From Propionibacteriaceae bacterium (GTDB taxonomy: Bacteria; Actinomycetota; Actinomycetes; Propionibacteriales; Propionibacteriaceae): a stretch of 64,000 nt of DNA. The stretch's first letter is position 1. Each line of letters starts with the position of its first letter. The stretch covers positions 1-64,000 of the forward strand of contig JAFKJK010000018.1 in assembly GCA_017306015.1 (NCBI GenBank). The letters are read 5' to 3'. A program made the translations under genes and the position numbers. The notes beneath the pieces are model-generated. The model had not been told where the DNA came from and did no database searches. It was given only the letters and a program-made list of their open reading frames with translations. This document shows, in pieces, positions 1 through 8,549 of this stretch.

Positions 1-151
1 GACAGGTACTTTCGTTCAGGGTCGGTGAACCGACGTGAACCGAAGTACCTGTCCCCGACGGTTCAGGACGCGGGTCGGTGAACCGAAGTACCTGTCCCCG
101 ACGGTTCAGGACGCGGGTCGGTGAACCGAAGTACCTGTCCCCGACGGTTCA
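1..151. repeat. Tandem array of the dispersed 30-bp repeat (one partial plus three copies)
   Basis: Bases 1-18 are a cut-off inverted copy. Full copies lie at 36-65, 79-108 and 122-151, each TGAACCGAAGTACCTGTCCC followed by CGACGGTTCA. They are spaced exactly 43 bp apart with almost identical spacers (GGACGCGGGTCGG). The last three bases are the ppgK stop codon on the minus strand. Confidence 0.95.
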
Positions 152-910
152 GGACGCGGACGCCTCAGCGGCGAGCGCGGCTGCACCGATGATCCCGGCC
201 CGGTTCTTCAGCTCCGCAGGGATGATCGGCGTGTGCAGCCTCAGGTAGGGCAGGTACTGGCCGGCGTTCTTCGAGATGCCGCCGCCGACGACGAACAGGT
301 CGGGCCAGAACAGCGCCTCCACCCGCTCGTAGTACCGCTGGAGCCTCGGGATGTACTCCTCGTAGGTGAGTCCCAGCTTGGTGCGGACGCCGGCAGAGGC
401 CTGGGTCTCGGCGTCGTGCCCGTCGATCTCCAGATGGCCGAGCTCGGTGTTCGGGATCAGCACCCCGTGGTAGATCAGCGCGCTGCCGATGCCGGTCCCG
501 AGGGTGGTCATCAGCACCAGCCCGGGATGGCCCTTGGCCGCGCCGTACCTCACCTCGGCGACGCCGGCGGCGTCCGCGTCGTTGACCAGGACGACGGTGC
601 GTCCCAGGTGCTCGGAGAGGATCTGCTCGGCCGGCGCGTCGATCCAGGACGGGTCGATGTTCGCCGCGGACCGGGTGATGCCGTGCGTGACCACGGACGG
701 GATGGTCACGCCGATGGGGCCGTCCCCGATCTGGTCGGCGAAGTGCTCGACGATCCGGGCCACCACGGCGGCGACCTTGGCGGGGGTGGACTTGGCCGGG
801 GTGGGGATCCGCAGACGATCGGCGGCGAAATCGCCGGCCTTGAGGTCGACCGGGGCGCCTTTGATCCCCGAGCCGCCGATGTCGATCCCCAGGACAGGTT
901 GGGTCTTCAT
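149..910 (-). CDS. ppgK: Polyphosphate glucokinase (ROK family)
   Basis: Cytosolic kinase that phosphorylates glucose to glucose-6-phosphate using polyphosphate (often also ATP). The 253-residue protein has the ROK phosphate-binding start [11 protein letters not shown], the catalytic-region motif LVNDADAAG and the GTGIGSAL segment; length and order match actinobacterial PpgK. I start at ATG 910 rather than the upstream TTG at 916, because a TAGGGT hexamer sits six bases before the ATG. Its TGA stop (149-151) is the TCA end of a dispersed repeat copy. It is divergent from galE, and the two -10 hexamers are about 32 bp apart. Confidence 0.93.
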   Translation of the reverse strand: MKTQPVLGIDIGGSGIKGAPVDLKAGDFAADRLRIPTPAKSTPAKVAAVVARIVEHFADQIGDGPIGVTIPSVVTHGITRSAANIDPSWIDAPAEQILSEHLGRTVVLVNDADAAGVAEVRYGAAKGHPGLVLMTTLGTGIGSALIYHGVLIPNTELGHLEIDGHDAETQASAGVRTKLGLTYEEYIPRLQRYYERVEALFWPDLFVVGGGISKNAGQYLPYLRLHTPIIPAELKNRAGIIGAAALAAEASAS

Positions 911-916
911 GGTCAA

Positions 917-922
917 ACCCTA
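917..922 (-). promoter_or_regulatory. -10 hexamer of a leaderless promoter for ppgK
   Basis: TAGGGT on the minus strand lies six bases before ATG 910. Transcription would start at or next to the start codon. Confidence 0.5.
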
Positions 923-954
923 GCCAAGCCGGAGGTTCGCCGAGGCCGTGCCCA

Positions 955-960
955 TAGACT
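955..960 (+). promoter_or_regulatory. -10 hexamer of a leaderless promoter for galE
   Basis: TAGACT followed by seven bases and the GTG start at 968. No ribosome binding site is visible. Confidence 0.5.
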
Positions 961-967
961 CCTGCTC

Positions 968-1945
968 GTGAGTGGTTGGTTGGTCACCGGCGGCGCCGGC
1001 TACATCGGGGCACACGTGGTGCGGGCGTTGCGGGATCAGGGCCTGGAGCCGGTCGTCATCGACGACCTCTCCACCGGACGGACGCAGTTCGTGCCGGCCG
1101 GCGTCCCGTTCGTGCAGGGGACGATCCTGGACACCGACCTGGTGGCCGCCACGCTCAGCGAGCACGGCTGCGACGGGGTGATCCACGTCGCCGGCTACAA
1201 GTACGCGGGGGTGTCGGTCCAGCGCCCCCTGCACACCTACGAGCAGAACGTGACCGGAACCGCGAGCGTGCTGGCGGCGATGGAGCGGGCCGGGGTCTCG
1301 AAGCTGGTGTTCTCCTCGTCCGCGGCGGTCTACGGGACGCCGGCCACCGACATCGTCACCGAGGACTCGCCCAACCACCCCGAGTCGCCGTACGGGGAGT
1401 CGAAGCTGGTCGCCGAGTGGCTGATCCGCGACCTCGTCCGCGCCCGGGACGGGTTCCGCGGCGTCTGCCTGCGCTACTTCAACGTGGTCGGCTCGGCCAC
1501 CGACGAGGTCTTCGACGCGAGCCCGCACAACCTGTTCCCGCTGGTGATCGAGGCACTCCTGGACGGCCGGACGCCCCGGATCAACGGCGACGACTACCCG
1601 ACCGCCGACGGCACCTGCGTCCGCGACTACGTCCACGTCGGCGACCTGGCAACCTCGCACGTCGCGGCGGCGCTCGCCCTGGCGTCTGGACGCGAGCTGC
1701 GTCCGGCGTACAACCTGGGCAGCGGGGACGGCCTGAGCGTCCGGCAGATCATGGACGCGATGGCCCGGGTGACCGGGATCGCGTTCACCCCCGAGATCGC
1801 GCCGCGGCGTCCCGGCGACCCGGCGCGGATCGTCGCCGATGGCAGCGCAGCCGCCGCCGACCTCGACTGGAGGATGCGCTACTCGGTGGACGAGATGGTG
1901 TCGTCCGCCTGGTCGGCGCGGAAGGCGTCCGGCCCGTCCGCGTGA
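968..1945 (+). CDS. galE: UDP-glucose 4-epimerase
   Basis: Interconverts UDP-glucose and UDP-galactose in the Leloir pathway. The 325-residue short-chain dehydrogenase-type protein begins with the NAD-binding glycine motif (TGGAGYIGAH, residues 5-14), has a serine-rich FSSSAAVYG segment, and carries the catalytic YxxxK at Tyr142/Lys146 (SPYGESK). Length is usual for GalE. The GTG start at 968 puts the Rossmann motif at the very N-terminus and matches the leaderless promoter spacing. Its last 67 bases overlap the 3' end of the convergent PH-domain gene. The galactokinase gene lies 30 kb away at 30736. Confidence 0.93.
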   Translation: MSGWLVTGGAGYIGAHVVRALRDQGLEPVVIDDLSTGRTQFVPAGVPFVQGTILDTDLVAATLSEHGCDGVIHVAGYKYAGVSVQRPLHTYEQNVTGTASVLAAMERAGVSKLVFSSSAAVYGTPATDIVTEDSPNHPESPYGESKLVAEWLIRDLVRARDGFRGVCLRYFNVVGSATDEVFDASPHNLFPLVIEALLDGRTPRINGDDYPTADGTCVRDYVHVGDLATSHVAAALALASGRELRPAYNLGSGDGLSVRQIMDAMARVTGIAFTPEIAPRRPGDPARIVADGSAAAADLDWRMRYSVDEMVSSAWSARKASGPSA

Positions 1946-3549
1946 GTCCCCGCTGAACCAACGGGGACAGTCCCCGATGGTTCACCCGACTGCCCGGGCC
2001 GGATTACCGGCACGGTGATGTCGGGACGGTGGGCCTGGGCGAGTTCGATCAGCTCGGCCTGCCACTGGCGGACGTGGGTCGCGTCCAGCCCCCGGGCGCG
2101 GGCGTGCAGCCGCGATCCGGCCGTGTGGAAGGCGAGGTTGGCCAGGCCGAGCCGGCGTGATACCGGGCCCTGGGAGATCCGCACCGACTGCACCCGGGCG
2201 TGCGGCACGAGCTGCCAGCGGCGTTCCAGCCAGCCGTGCCGGGAGACGACCAACTGCTCGTCGTGGCCGAAGCCGAGGAAGGGAGCGGTGATCGGGTGCA
2301 ACCAGCGCGCCCGGAACGGGGCGGGACGCAGGCCGACGGTGGTGAAGTCGGCGTCCGGCCAGAGCTGGGCCAGCACCATCCGCACCTCTTCGAGGTGCGC
2401 GATCGGCAGCAGCACGCTGGACGTGGAGGCGCGGGTGTCGTCCTCGTTGCGCAGGTGCTGGCCGAGGACGTCGATCTCGACCCGGTACCACCCCGGACGC
2501 CGCCAGAGCACCGACTGGGTCAGCTGGACGGCCTGGATCCGCCGCGGCGGCACCGACTGGCTGGTGAGGCTGGTCAGGCCGCGGGAGATCCGCAGGCCGG
2601 ACGGACGCCGCGACAGCGTGAAGTTGAACTGCCCGGTTATCCGCCGGGTGACGAAGCCGACGACGCCGGACAGTCCCGAGACCGCGATCGCGATGACGGC
2701 GACGCTGACGCCGAGGAATCCCGTCCGGCGGTCGCCACCGGTGAACTCGGGCGGCAGCCACGCGAACGCGGCCGCGACGACGCCGATCGTCACCAGGATC
2801 GTCGCGACCAGCACGATGAACTCGTTGGACGTGACCGCGCCGAGCACGATCCGCTGGGGGCTCAGCCGTAGCAGCACCTCGTCGTCCTGCTGTAGATCGG
2901 ACAGCTCGATCAGGGAGGTCGCCACCTCGCCGATCTCGGCCTGGTGGCCGTGCGCACGGCTGAGCAGGTAGTCGCGCAGGGAGTACGCGCGGGCCCGGCT
3001 GAGGTAGCGCAGCTTCGTCCGGGACGCGGAGCCGATGTCGATCTCCAGTTCGGCGAGCCCGAAGATGCGTGCGGCCAGGGGCTGGAGGACGTCGATCGAG
3101 GCCACCTTGTCGAAGGCGACCCGCTGCGAGCGGCGCAGCAGGATGCCGGACTCGAGCCGCAGCTCGTCGGCGTCGATGACGAACCGCGTCGTCAGCCACG
3201 AGAGGAAGCCGATGACGACGGCGATCAGCACGACCACCCCGAAGCCGCCGACCAGGAACGCGATCGGCGGCAGGGGACGGTCCTCGGTGACGCTGTTCAG
3301 CAGCTCCCGGCCCAGGCCGAAGGCGAGGGCGAGGATGACGATCCAGCCGCGGATCAGCGGCGTCAGCGGGTGTGGCCGTTCGGTGAGCTTCTCTGTGGCG
3401 GCGGGGACGTCCTCGGCAAGGGCCGGCACCTGGTCCGCGGGGACGGGCGCGACCTCGTCCGCGGGGACGGGCGGCACCTCGCCCTCGGGGAAGGGTGGCG
3501 TGCGCCCCTCGTCCCCGCGCGCGTCCGGGTCGTCGACTGGATCGGTCAC
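1879..3549 (-). CDS. PH-domain membrane protein (YdbT-like, bPH2)
   Basis: Protein of 556 residues with an acidic, proline-rich N-terminal tail (about 65 residues), then hydrophobic pairs and three bacterial PH-type segments. The layout is that of YdbT/YdbS-like membrane proteins; their biochemical role is not established. It overlaps the smaller PH gene upstream by four bases, so the two are probably co-translated. The C-terminus is odd: after the conserved part the frame reads through the dispersed repeat at 1954-1984 (GEPSGTVPVG) and continues into antisense galE sequence to a stop at 1879. The last 35 or so residues are therefore probably acquired. Confidence 0.82.
   Translation of the reverse strand: MTDPVDDPDARGDEGRTPPFPEGEVPPVPADEVAPVPADQVPALAEDVPAATEKLTERPHPLTPLIRGWIVILALAFGLGRELLNSVTEDRPLPPIAFLVGGFGVVVLIAVVIGFLSWLTTRFVIDADELRLESGILLRRSQRVAFDKVASIDVLQPLAARIFGLAELEIDIGSASRTKLRYLSRARAYSLRDYLLSRAHGHQAEIGEVATSLIELSDLQQDDEVLLRLSPQRIVLGAVTSNEFIVLVATILVTIGVVAAAFAWLPPEFTGGDRRTGFLGVSVAVIAIAVSGLSGVVGFVTRRITGQFNFTLSRRPSGLRISRGLTSLTSQSVPPRRIQAVQLTQSVLWRRPGWYRVEIDVLGQHLRNEDDTRASTSSVLLPIAHLEEVRMVLAQLWPDADFTTVGLRPAPFRARWLHPITAPFLGFGHDEQLVVSRHGWLERRWQLVPHARVQSVRISQGPVSRRLGLANLAFHTAGSRLHARARGLDATHVRQWQAELIELAQAHRPDITVPVIRPGQSGEPSGTVPVGSAGTHADGPDAFRADQADDTISSTE
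1954..1984. repeat. Dispersed repeat copy (fully palindromic variant)
   Basis: TGAACCAACGGGGACAGTCC then CCGATGGTTCA. The centre GGGGACAGTCCCC makes this a near-perfect hairpin between two convergent genes, so it could also act as a bidirectional stop. It is read as protein by the minus-strand PH gene. Confidence 0.9.
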
Positions 3550-4037
3550 AGCGGCAGCGCCTGGGCCTCTCCGACGGCGATCAGCCGGTCGCGCAGGATC
3601 GCCGCGTCCGCCGCGGTCAGGGCGGGAATGGTCCCGTTCGACTCATGGCTCGCGGTGATCAGCTGCACCTCGGCCAGCCCCCACAGCCGGGAGATCGGTC
3701 CGGTGGTCACCTCGACGCTGAGCATCCGTCCGTACGGGATCGCGGTGAGGTTCTTGAACCACAGGCCGTGGCTGATCAGCAGGTCGTGCTCGCGCTCGGA
3801 ATAGCGGAAGCTCCGGATCCAGCGTCCGGCCCGGACGACCCGCCAGAGCGTCCAGGCGACGCCGACGACGGCGACGATCCCGGTCGGCAGCGCGAGCGGA
3901 TTCGTGAACAGCCAGACAGCTCCGCCGATGATCGCCCAGAGGACGACGTTGGCCACCAGCGAACTGATCCGGTGTGCGGTCACCGCGACGTCGGGAAGGC
4001 CGTTCCAGTCGGTCTCGGGACGGAAGAGGTCGTCCAT
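3546..4037 (-). CDS. Small PH-domain membrane protein (YdbS-like)
   Basis: Protein of 163 residues with two adjacent hydrophobic stretches near the N-terminus, followed by one bacterial PH-like domain (GLWFKNLTAIPYGRMLSVEV). This is the YdbS half of a YdbS/YdbT pair, and the next gene begins inside its stop. I start at ATG 4037 (MDDLFRPE) because TAGTCT lies seven bases upstream; the longer reading would run back into the neighbouring gene's end. Likely a membrane protein acting with the larger PH protein; function unknown. Confidence 0.8.
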   Translation of the reverse strand: MDDLFRPETDWNGLPDVAVTAHRISSLVANVVLWAIIGGAVWLFTNPLALPTGIVAVVGVAWTLWRVVRAGRWIRSFRYSEREHDLLISHGLWFKNLTAIPYGRMLSVEVTTGPISRLWGLAEVQLITASHESNGTIPALTAADAAILRDRLIAVGEAQALPL

Positions 4038-4044
4038 GCCCGGA

Positions 4045-4050
4045 AGACTA
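4045..4050 (-). promoter_or_regulatory. -10 hexamer of a leaderless promoter for the small PH gene
   Basis: TAGTCT on the minus strand, seven bases before ATG 4037. It overlaps the stop codon of the preceding DUF1707 gene. Confidence 0.45.
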
Positions 4051-4770
4051 GCCGTGGTAGTGCCGGTCCAGCCGCTCGGCGTGGCGCTCGGCATGCCGTT
4101 CGGCCCGCTCGGCATGGCGCTCGGCCTGCAGGACGTGACGCTCGGCGTGGCGTTCGGCGCGGGCTGCGTCCCGCTGCTTGCTTCCTCGGGGGTTGCGCAC
4201 CTCGAGCCCGCCGAACAGCGCGAAACCAGTGAGGACCACGCGGGGCATTCCGGGCTGCGGAGGGGCGAGCCGGTGGGTGTCGGCCCCGCCGAACACGGCC
4301 GCGACGTGGCTGATCACCTCGGTGCCCTCGGGGACGGTCACCTCGACGCCGCCGAAGATGCAGTTGACGGTGAAGCGCACCTCCGCGGCCTCGAAGACGG
4401 CCTCGGACAGGTCGAGTTCGACGCCGCCGAATGCCACCGAGATGTTGGTCTCGGGATGGACGCGCCACCGTCCGCGGCGCCGGGTGCCACCGAAGATGGC
4501 GATCACCTGGTCGGTGTTCGCGGACGCGTTGGCGACGTCGTAGTCGACGGACGGACGGCCGCTGACCAGGTCGCGGGTGAGCGGGACGAGGTCGTCGAAG
4601 GTGACGGCCGCCCGGGCCTCGGCGATTCGCCGGTCCCGTTCGGCAGCGCTGAGCACGCCCTCGGCGTGGGCCGAGTTCAGCAGGGTGAGGACGTGCTGCC
4701 GGTCGCCCTCGGCCACCGGACGGTCACCACCGGCGGCGGGGCCGACATCAGTGGGTTCAAGATTGCTCAT
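4048..4770 (-). CDS. DUF1707 / LiaF-like C-terminal domain protein
   Basis: Protein of 240 residues. Residues about 20-75 form the SHOCT-like DUF1707 domain (VLSAAERDRRIAEAR). Residues about 85-180 form the beta-helical domain seen in LiaF-type cell-wall stress proteins (AIFGGTRRRGRW, IFGGVEVTVPEG). The C-terminal 40 residues are a low-complexity RHAERHAER repeat rich in His, Glu and Arg, and there is no transmembrane helix. The partner domain suggests envelope-stress sensing, but that is inference from the family. The next gene downstream encodes the PH pair. Confidence 0.85.
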   Translation of the reverse strand: MSNLEPTDVGPAAGGDRPVAEGDRQHVLTLLNSAHAEGVLSAAERDRRIAEARAAVTFDDLVPLTRDLVSGRPSVDYDVANASANTDQVIAIFGGTRRRGRWRVHPETNISVAFGGVELDLSEAVFEAAEVRFTVNCIFGGVEVTVPEGTEVISHVAAVFGGADTHRLAPPQPGMPRVVLTGFALFGGLEVRNPRGSKQRDAARAERHAERHVLQAERHAERAERHAERHAERLDRHYHG

Positions 4771-4777
4771 ACAGGCA

Positions 4778-4783
4778 AACCTA
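4778..4783 (-). promoter_or_regulatory. -10 hexamer of a leaderless promoter for the DUF1707 gene
   Basis: TAGGTT on the minus strand, seven bases before ATG 4770. Confidence 0.45.
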
Positions 4784-4866
4784 AGCCCGCCGGAGACGGG
4801 GCGGAACCTGTCGGGCCCTCGTCCGGGGAAGGTTGGGGGAGCCCCCTGAGCCGGTGTCGCTGCAGG

Positions 4867-5562
4867 TCAGGCGGCGATCAGCCCGTGGTCGCGGGCGATG
4901 CTCACCGCGACGAGGCGGTCGTGGACGCCGAGCTTGGTGTAGACGTTGCTGAGGTGCTTGTGCACGGTCCTCGGCGACAGGCCCAGGCGGGCGGCGATGG
5001 TCCGGGCGAGCAGCCCGTCGGCGAGCAGCTTCAGCACCTCGACCTCCCGCGGGGTCAGGTTGAGGGCCGCCGCGGCCTCGGCGGCGTTGTGCTCGGAGCG
5101 GGAGCGCTGGCAGGCGTCGGCGGCCTGCGGCATCAGGAAGCTGAGCGGGGCGGCGGCCTCGGCGAGCAGCGCCTTGGCCTCGGTGGTGAAGCCACCTCGG
5201 CGGCTGAGGACGAGGAGCCGGTTGCGGCTGCGCGCCTGCGGGTGCTCGTCCAGTTCGGGGCCGATCAGGACGACTTCGCCGAGGATCGGGTGCTGGCCTC
5301 CGCGCAGGATGCTCTCCGAGCGTGGCCGCCCGTTGCGTCCGGCGACCTCGGCGAGAGTCTTGGCGAGGCGCTCGTTGGGCCAGGCGGCGTGGACGGCGGG
5401 CTTGCTGGCTGCGTCGAGCCCGATCAGGGCGGCCGCGTCCGCGTTGCTGCCCTTGCCCAGGACGCGAGGGACGAGTTGCTCGGCGGCTTCGCCGTCGTCC
5501 AGGACCGCCAATGCCTGATTCATCAGGTCGAGGATCGTGATCGCCCGTTCTTCCCTGGTCAC
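4867..5562 (-). CDS. LuxR-type transcriptional regulator
   Basis: DNA-binding regulator of 231 residues. The C-terminal 60 residues are a typical LuxR/GerE helix-turn-helix (LTPREVEVLKLLADGL, LGLSPRTVHKHLSNV). The N-terminal 150 residues match neither a receiver domain nor an autoinducer domain by eye; they may be a degenerate sensor. The GTG start at 5562 has a good ribosome site (AGGAGGG) just upstream. No partner kinase is adjacent. It is transcribed toward the DUF1707 and PH genes but separated from them by about 100 bp, so a separate promoter is likely. Confidence 0.85.
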   Translation of the reverse strand: MTREERAITILDLMNQALAVLDDGEAAEQLVPRVLGKGSNADAAALIGLDAASKPAVHAAWPNERLAKTLAEVAGRNGRPRSESILRGGQHPILGEVVLIGPELDEHPQARSRNRLLVLSRRGGFTTEAKALLAEAAAPLSFLMPQAADACQRSRSEHNAAEAAAALNLTPREVEVLKLLADGLLARTIAARLGLSPRTVHKHLSNVYTKLGVHDRLVAVSIARDHGLIAA

Positions 5563-5837
5563 GCCCCTCCTGTCTGAACTGGTGCAGCCTCACACCGGCT
5601 GGGTACAAGTGTGCCCTGTCAAGTGAGCAGTTTGGCAGATGTGGGGGCAGGATCCCACCGTTTCGCCGCTGATCGGCGGGTCTGGACGAATTCTCCAGCG
5701 GCCGCGAGCCGTGGCCGCGAGATCGCTGAGATGGCTAGTCACGGCAAGGTTTGTGGCCTCGGCGAGTGGATCCGGCGGGAGGGTGTGCGGGGCGCGGCCA
5801 CGTCCGGCTAGACTGCTGGCTGCGTCGCAGGGCGCCT
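5563..5837. other. Non-coding stretch between luxR and tRNA-Gly
   Basis: No convincing gene. The only element I can assign is TAGACT at 5809-5814, a plausible -10 box about 24 bases before the tRNA. Confidence 0.5.
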
Positions 5838-5911
5838 GCGGATGTAGTTCAGTGGCAGAACTTCAGCTTCCCAAGCTGATAGCGCGGGTTCGATTCCCGT
5901 CATCCGCTCCA
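5838..5911 (+). tRNA. tRNA-Gly (CCC anticodon)
   Basis: Cloverleaf read directly: acceptor GCGGATG pairs with CATCCGC, D-arm GTTC/GAAC, anticodon stem TCAGC/GCTGA with loop TTCCCAA (anticodon CCC), and T-arm CGGGTTCGATTCCCG. The 3' CCA is encoded (5909-5911). Confidence 0.95.
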
Positions 5912-5946
5912 GAGGCACATTTGGGGCGTCAGCCGCCCGGATCCAC

Positions 5947-7157
5947 CTACCGGCGCCGCAGTTGGTGGGCGTAGGCGTCGAGGACCTGGAGGATCCCGTC
6001 GTGTTGATAGACGCGATTGCGGCGTAGACCGGTCCGTTCCGCCAGGACTCCGGCACGGGTCAGCTGGTCGAGGGCGCGCTGGGCGGTCACGGCGTTCGTA
6101 CCCAGCCGATCGATCAACAGGCGTGCGTTGATGACCGGGTGAGAGATGAGGTGTGGGAGCACCATCCAGCCGGCGGCGTCTCGTCGGAGCCCACGGAGAA
6201 GCTCGCGTGCGTGGTCGATCTGGGCGGCGAGGTCATCGACCAGCTTCGCTCCCGATGTCGCAGCGAACAGTGAGGCCGAGGTGAACGAGGCGATGATCGG
6301 GCCGGCATCTCCTGACCGGAAGTCCCCCAGGGCGGAGAAGTAGCGCTCTGAGTCGCGCAGCAGACCCGCCGAGATCGGTGCGGTCGTGGATCGGAGAACC
6401 CCCGAGGCGGCGAGCATGGCGTGGACGAGTGCGCGCCCGGTCCGTCCGTTCCCGTCGACGAACGGATGGATCGTCTCGAACTGCGCATGAGCGATCGCCA
6501 CCTGCGCGACGACGGGAATGTCCCGGCGCTGCACGAAGCCGATCAGGTCCGCCATGGCGGCGGGGACGAGGTCGGGCTGCGGGGCAACGTGAGCGGCACC
6601 GCGCGGTGTGATCGCCGACGAACCCACCCAGACGAGCTGGTCGCGGTACCTCCCGGCGTGCTGTTCCCTCCCGGCTGGCCGGAAAGCAGCTCGTGGTGCA
6701 TCGCCAGGATCGAGTCCTCGTCCAGCTGGCCGGACAGCGCCAGTGCCGCTTCCATCGTCCGCACGTTGGCGGTCACGACCTGGGCGTTGTCGGACCTCGC
6801 CTGGCCGATCTCGGCCAAGGCGAGCTCCTTGGCGCCGACCGTGAGGTTCTCGATCTGAGAACTGGAGGCCGACTCGATCCGGAGCAGGATGCTGCTCATC
6901 GGCCCGAGTCCGGGGTTGTCGACGCCCAGGACCAGGCGCGCATACTGGTCGAACTGTGCGAGCGCGGCTTCGGCCTCGGCGACCTCCGCCGCGACCGCGG
7001 ACGGAAGCTGTGGGGTGTAGTCGACGATCGGTGGCGTGAGGGTCGACCGGAACGGGCCGTTGGCCGCCGCGACCGCTGCTCGGGAGGCATGCGCGTCGTG
7101 GGCATGCCAGAAGTGCTCGACCTGGCCGAGCTCGGGAAACGCGACAACTGATAGCAG
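5947..7157 (-). pseudogene. fic: Fic-family AMPylase gene, frameshifted
   Basis: The rebuilt protein is a typical Fic protein with a C-terminal winged helix. The Fic N-terminal region (FPELGQVEHFWHAHDAH to HHELLSGQPG) lies in one frame and the catalytic part (RYRDQLVWVG, the motif HPFVDGNGRTGR, then a winged helix) in another. The switch falls at about 6664-6675, in the run CCCTCCCGG. Restoring one base joins them smoothly. The N-terminal frame also lacks a standard start codon: only CTG 7157 follows the AAGGAG at 7163-7168, whereas GTG 7176 is in the catalytic frame. So it is either inactivated or carries a sequencing error. Fic enzymes transfer AMP to target proteins; the winged helix suggests self-regulation. 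Confidence 0.8.
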
Positions 7158-7162
7158 GCCAG

Positions 7163-7201
7163 CTCCTTACTAACACTTAGAGCATGGCTGTTAGTAAGGA
7201 G
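7163..7201. promoter_or_regulatory. Perfect 13-bp inverted repeat upstream of fic (candidate operator)
   Basis: CTCCTTACTAACA (7163-7175) and TGTTAGTAAGGAG (7189-7201), separated by 13 bases. The arm nearest the gene contains its ribosome site AAGGAG. Position and symmetry suit binding by the Fic winged helix or a lost antitoxin. Confidence 0.65.
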
Positions 7202-7326
7202 TCTTGTCCGCAGGCAGATCCAGGTCCGCTTTGGGACTCTATGGCTGACCGCTGACGGCATTCCCGTCACGGCCGCGTGCGGGATGTCGAAGCTCACCAG
7301 GGCGCCGTACCGCCGCGGAACGACGG

Positions 7327-7332
7327 CATACT
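7327..7332 (+). promoter_or_regulatory. -10 hexamer of a leaderless promoter for the MFS gene
   Basis: CATACT followed by eight bases and GTG 7341. Confidence 0.4.
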
Positions 7333-7340
7333 GGGTGACC

Positions 7341-8549
7341 GTGCCCGATCCAGACGCAGCGGCGCCACCGAGCGTCCGACCGCGGATCCCCGGCGAGATC
7401 TGGGTGCTGATCGCGGCGGCCTTCGTGATCGCCGTCGGCTTCGGGCTGATCACCCCGGTGCTGCCGACGTTCGCGCAGGGCCTCGGAGTGGGAGCGTTCG
7501 CGTCCAGCATCGTCGTCAGCGCGTTCGCGTTCTTCCGGCTCGTCTTCGCTCCGGCCGGTGGACGGCTGATCGCCCGGCTCGGCGAGCGTCCCGTCTACCT
7601 GGCCGGGCTGATCATCGTCGCGCTCTCGACGGGCGCGACGGCATTCGCCCAGGACTACTGGCAGCTGCTGGTCTTCCGCGGACTCGGCGGCATCGGGTCG
7701 ACCATGTTCACCGTCTCGGCGGTGGCGCTGCTGGTCCGGCTGTCGCCGGTGGTGATCCGGGCCCGGGTGTCCTCGGCCTACGCGACCGCGTTCCTGCTCG
7801 GTGGCGTCGGCGGCCCGGTGATCGGCGGCCTGCTCGGCAGCCTCGGCCTGCGCGTGCCCTTCCTCGTCTACGCCGTCGCCCTGCTGATCGCCGCCGGAAT
7901 CGTCTGGGTCTTCCTGCGGCATGCGTCGCTGCGGCCGGCGCCCGGCGCGCCCGTCCTGCCGGTGCTGACGGTGGGTGAGGCGTTGCGGGACAGCGCCTAC
8001 CGCGCGAGCATCGGCTCCGGCTTCGCCAACGGCTGGGGCAACTTCGGCGTCCGGAACGCCATCCTGCCGCTGTTCGCCATCGCGGTGATCGGCAACCAGC
8101 CGTGGGTCGCCGGCATGGCGCTCGCCGTGTTCGCCGCCGGCAACGCGGTCGGCCTGACCATCGCCGGCCGCCAGTCCGACCGCGCCGGACGCAAGCCGTT
8201 CATCCTCGCCGGCCTGGTGGTCTCGGGCGTGGCCACCGCCGTCACCGGGCTCGCCCACGATCTGCCGCTGCTGGTCATCGTCTCGGTGGTCGCCGGCATC
8301 GGTGCCGGCACCCTGAACCCGGCCCAGCAGGCGACGCTGGCCGATGTCGTCGGACGCGACCGCAACGGCGGCCCCGCGCTCGCCGCCTTCCAGATGTCGC
8401 AGGACCTCGGCTCGATCACCGGCCCGATCATCGCCGGGCTGCTCGTCGACAACGGCAGCTACTGGCTGGCGTTCGGCGTCACCGGGACGATCACGCTGCT
8501 GGCCGCGCTCCCGTGGCTCCGGGCCCGGGAGACCCGCGTCACAGGGTGA
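7341..8549 (+). CDS. MFS transporter (drug-efflux-like)
   Basis: Integral membrane carrier of 402 residues with 12 predicted helices in two halves. Loop motifs such as GRLIARLGERPVYL (after helix 2) and GRQSDRAGRKPF (after helix 8) are the conserved MFS cytoplasmic loops. It resembles DHA1-type efflux proteins, but the substrate cannot be read from sequence. I prefer GTG 7341, which has a -10 hexamer upstream; an in-frame ATG at 7284 would add 19 residues. The 3' end overlaps serA by 11 bases, tail to tail. Confidence 0.82.
   Translation: MPDPDAAAPPSVRPRIPGEIWVLIAAAFVIAVGFGLITPVLPTFAQGLGVGAFASSIVVSAFAFFRLVFAPAGGRLIARLGERPVYLAGLIIVALSTGATAFAQDYWQLLVFRGLGGIGSTMFTVSAVALLVRLSPVVIRARVSSAYATAFLLGGVGGPVIGGLLGSLGLRVPFLVYAVALLIAAGIVWVFLRHASLRPAPGAPVLPVLTVGEALRDSAYRASIGSGFANGWGNFGVRNAILPLFAIAVIGNQPWVAGMALAVFAAGNAVGLTIAGRQSDRAGRKPFILAGLVVSGVATAVTGLAHDLPLLVIVSVVAGIGAGTLNPAQQATLADVVGRDRNGGPALAAFQMSQDLGSITGPIIAGLLVDNGSYWLAFGVTGTITLLAALPWLRARETRVTG

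Noticed and set aside
1..151. CRISPR-like array with 43-bp period
   Set aside because: The 13-base spacers are near-identical and copies are dispersed through the window.
5611..5974. Two small plus-strand open frames around tRNA-Gly
   Set aside because: No ribosome site or recognisable content, and one runs through the tRNA.
7163..7201. Inverted repeat as a transcription terminator
   Set aside because: It lies at the 5' end of fic between divergent genes, has no T-run and contains the ribosome site, so an operator is more likely.
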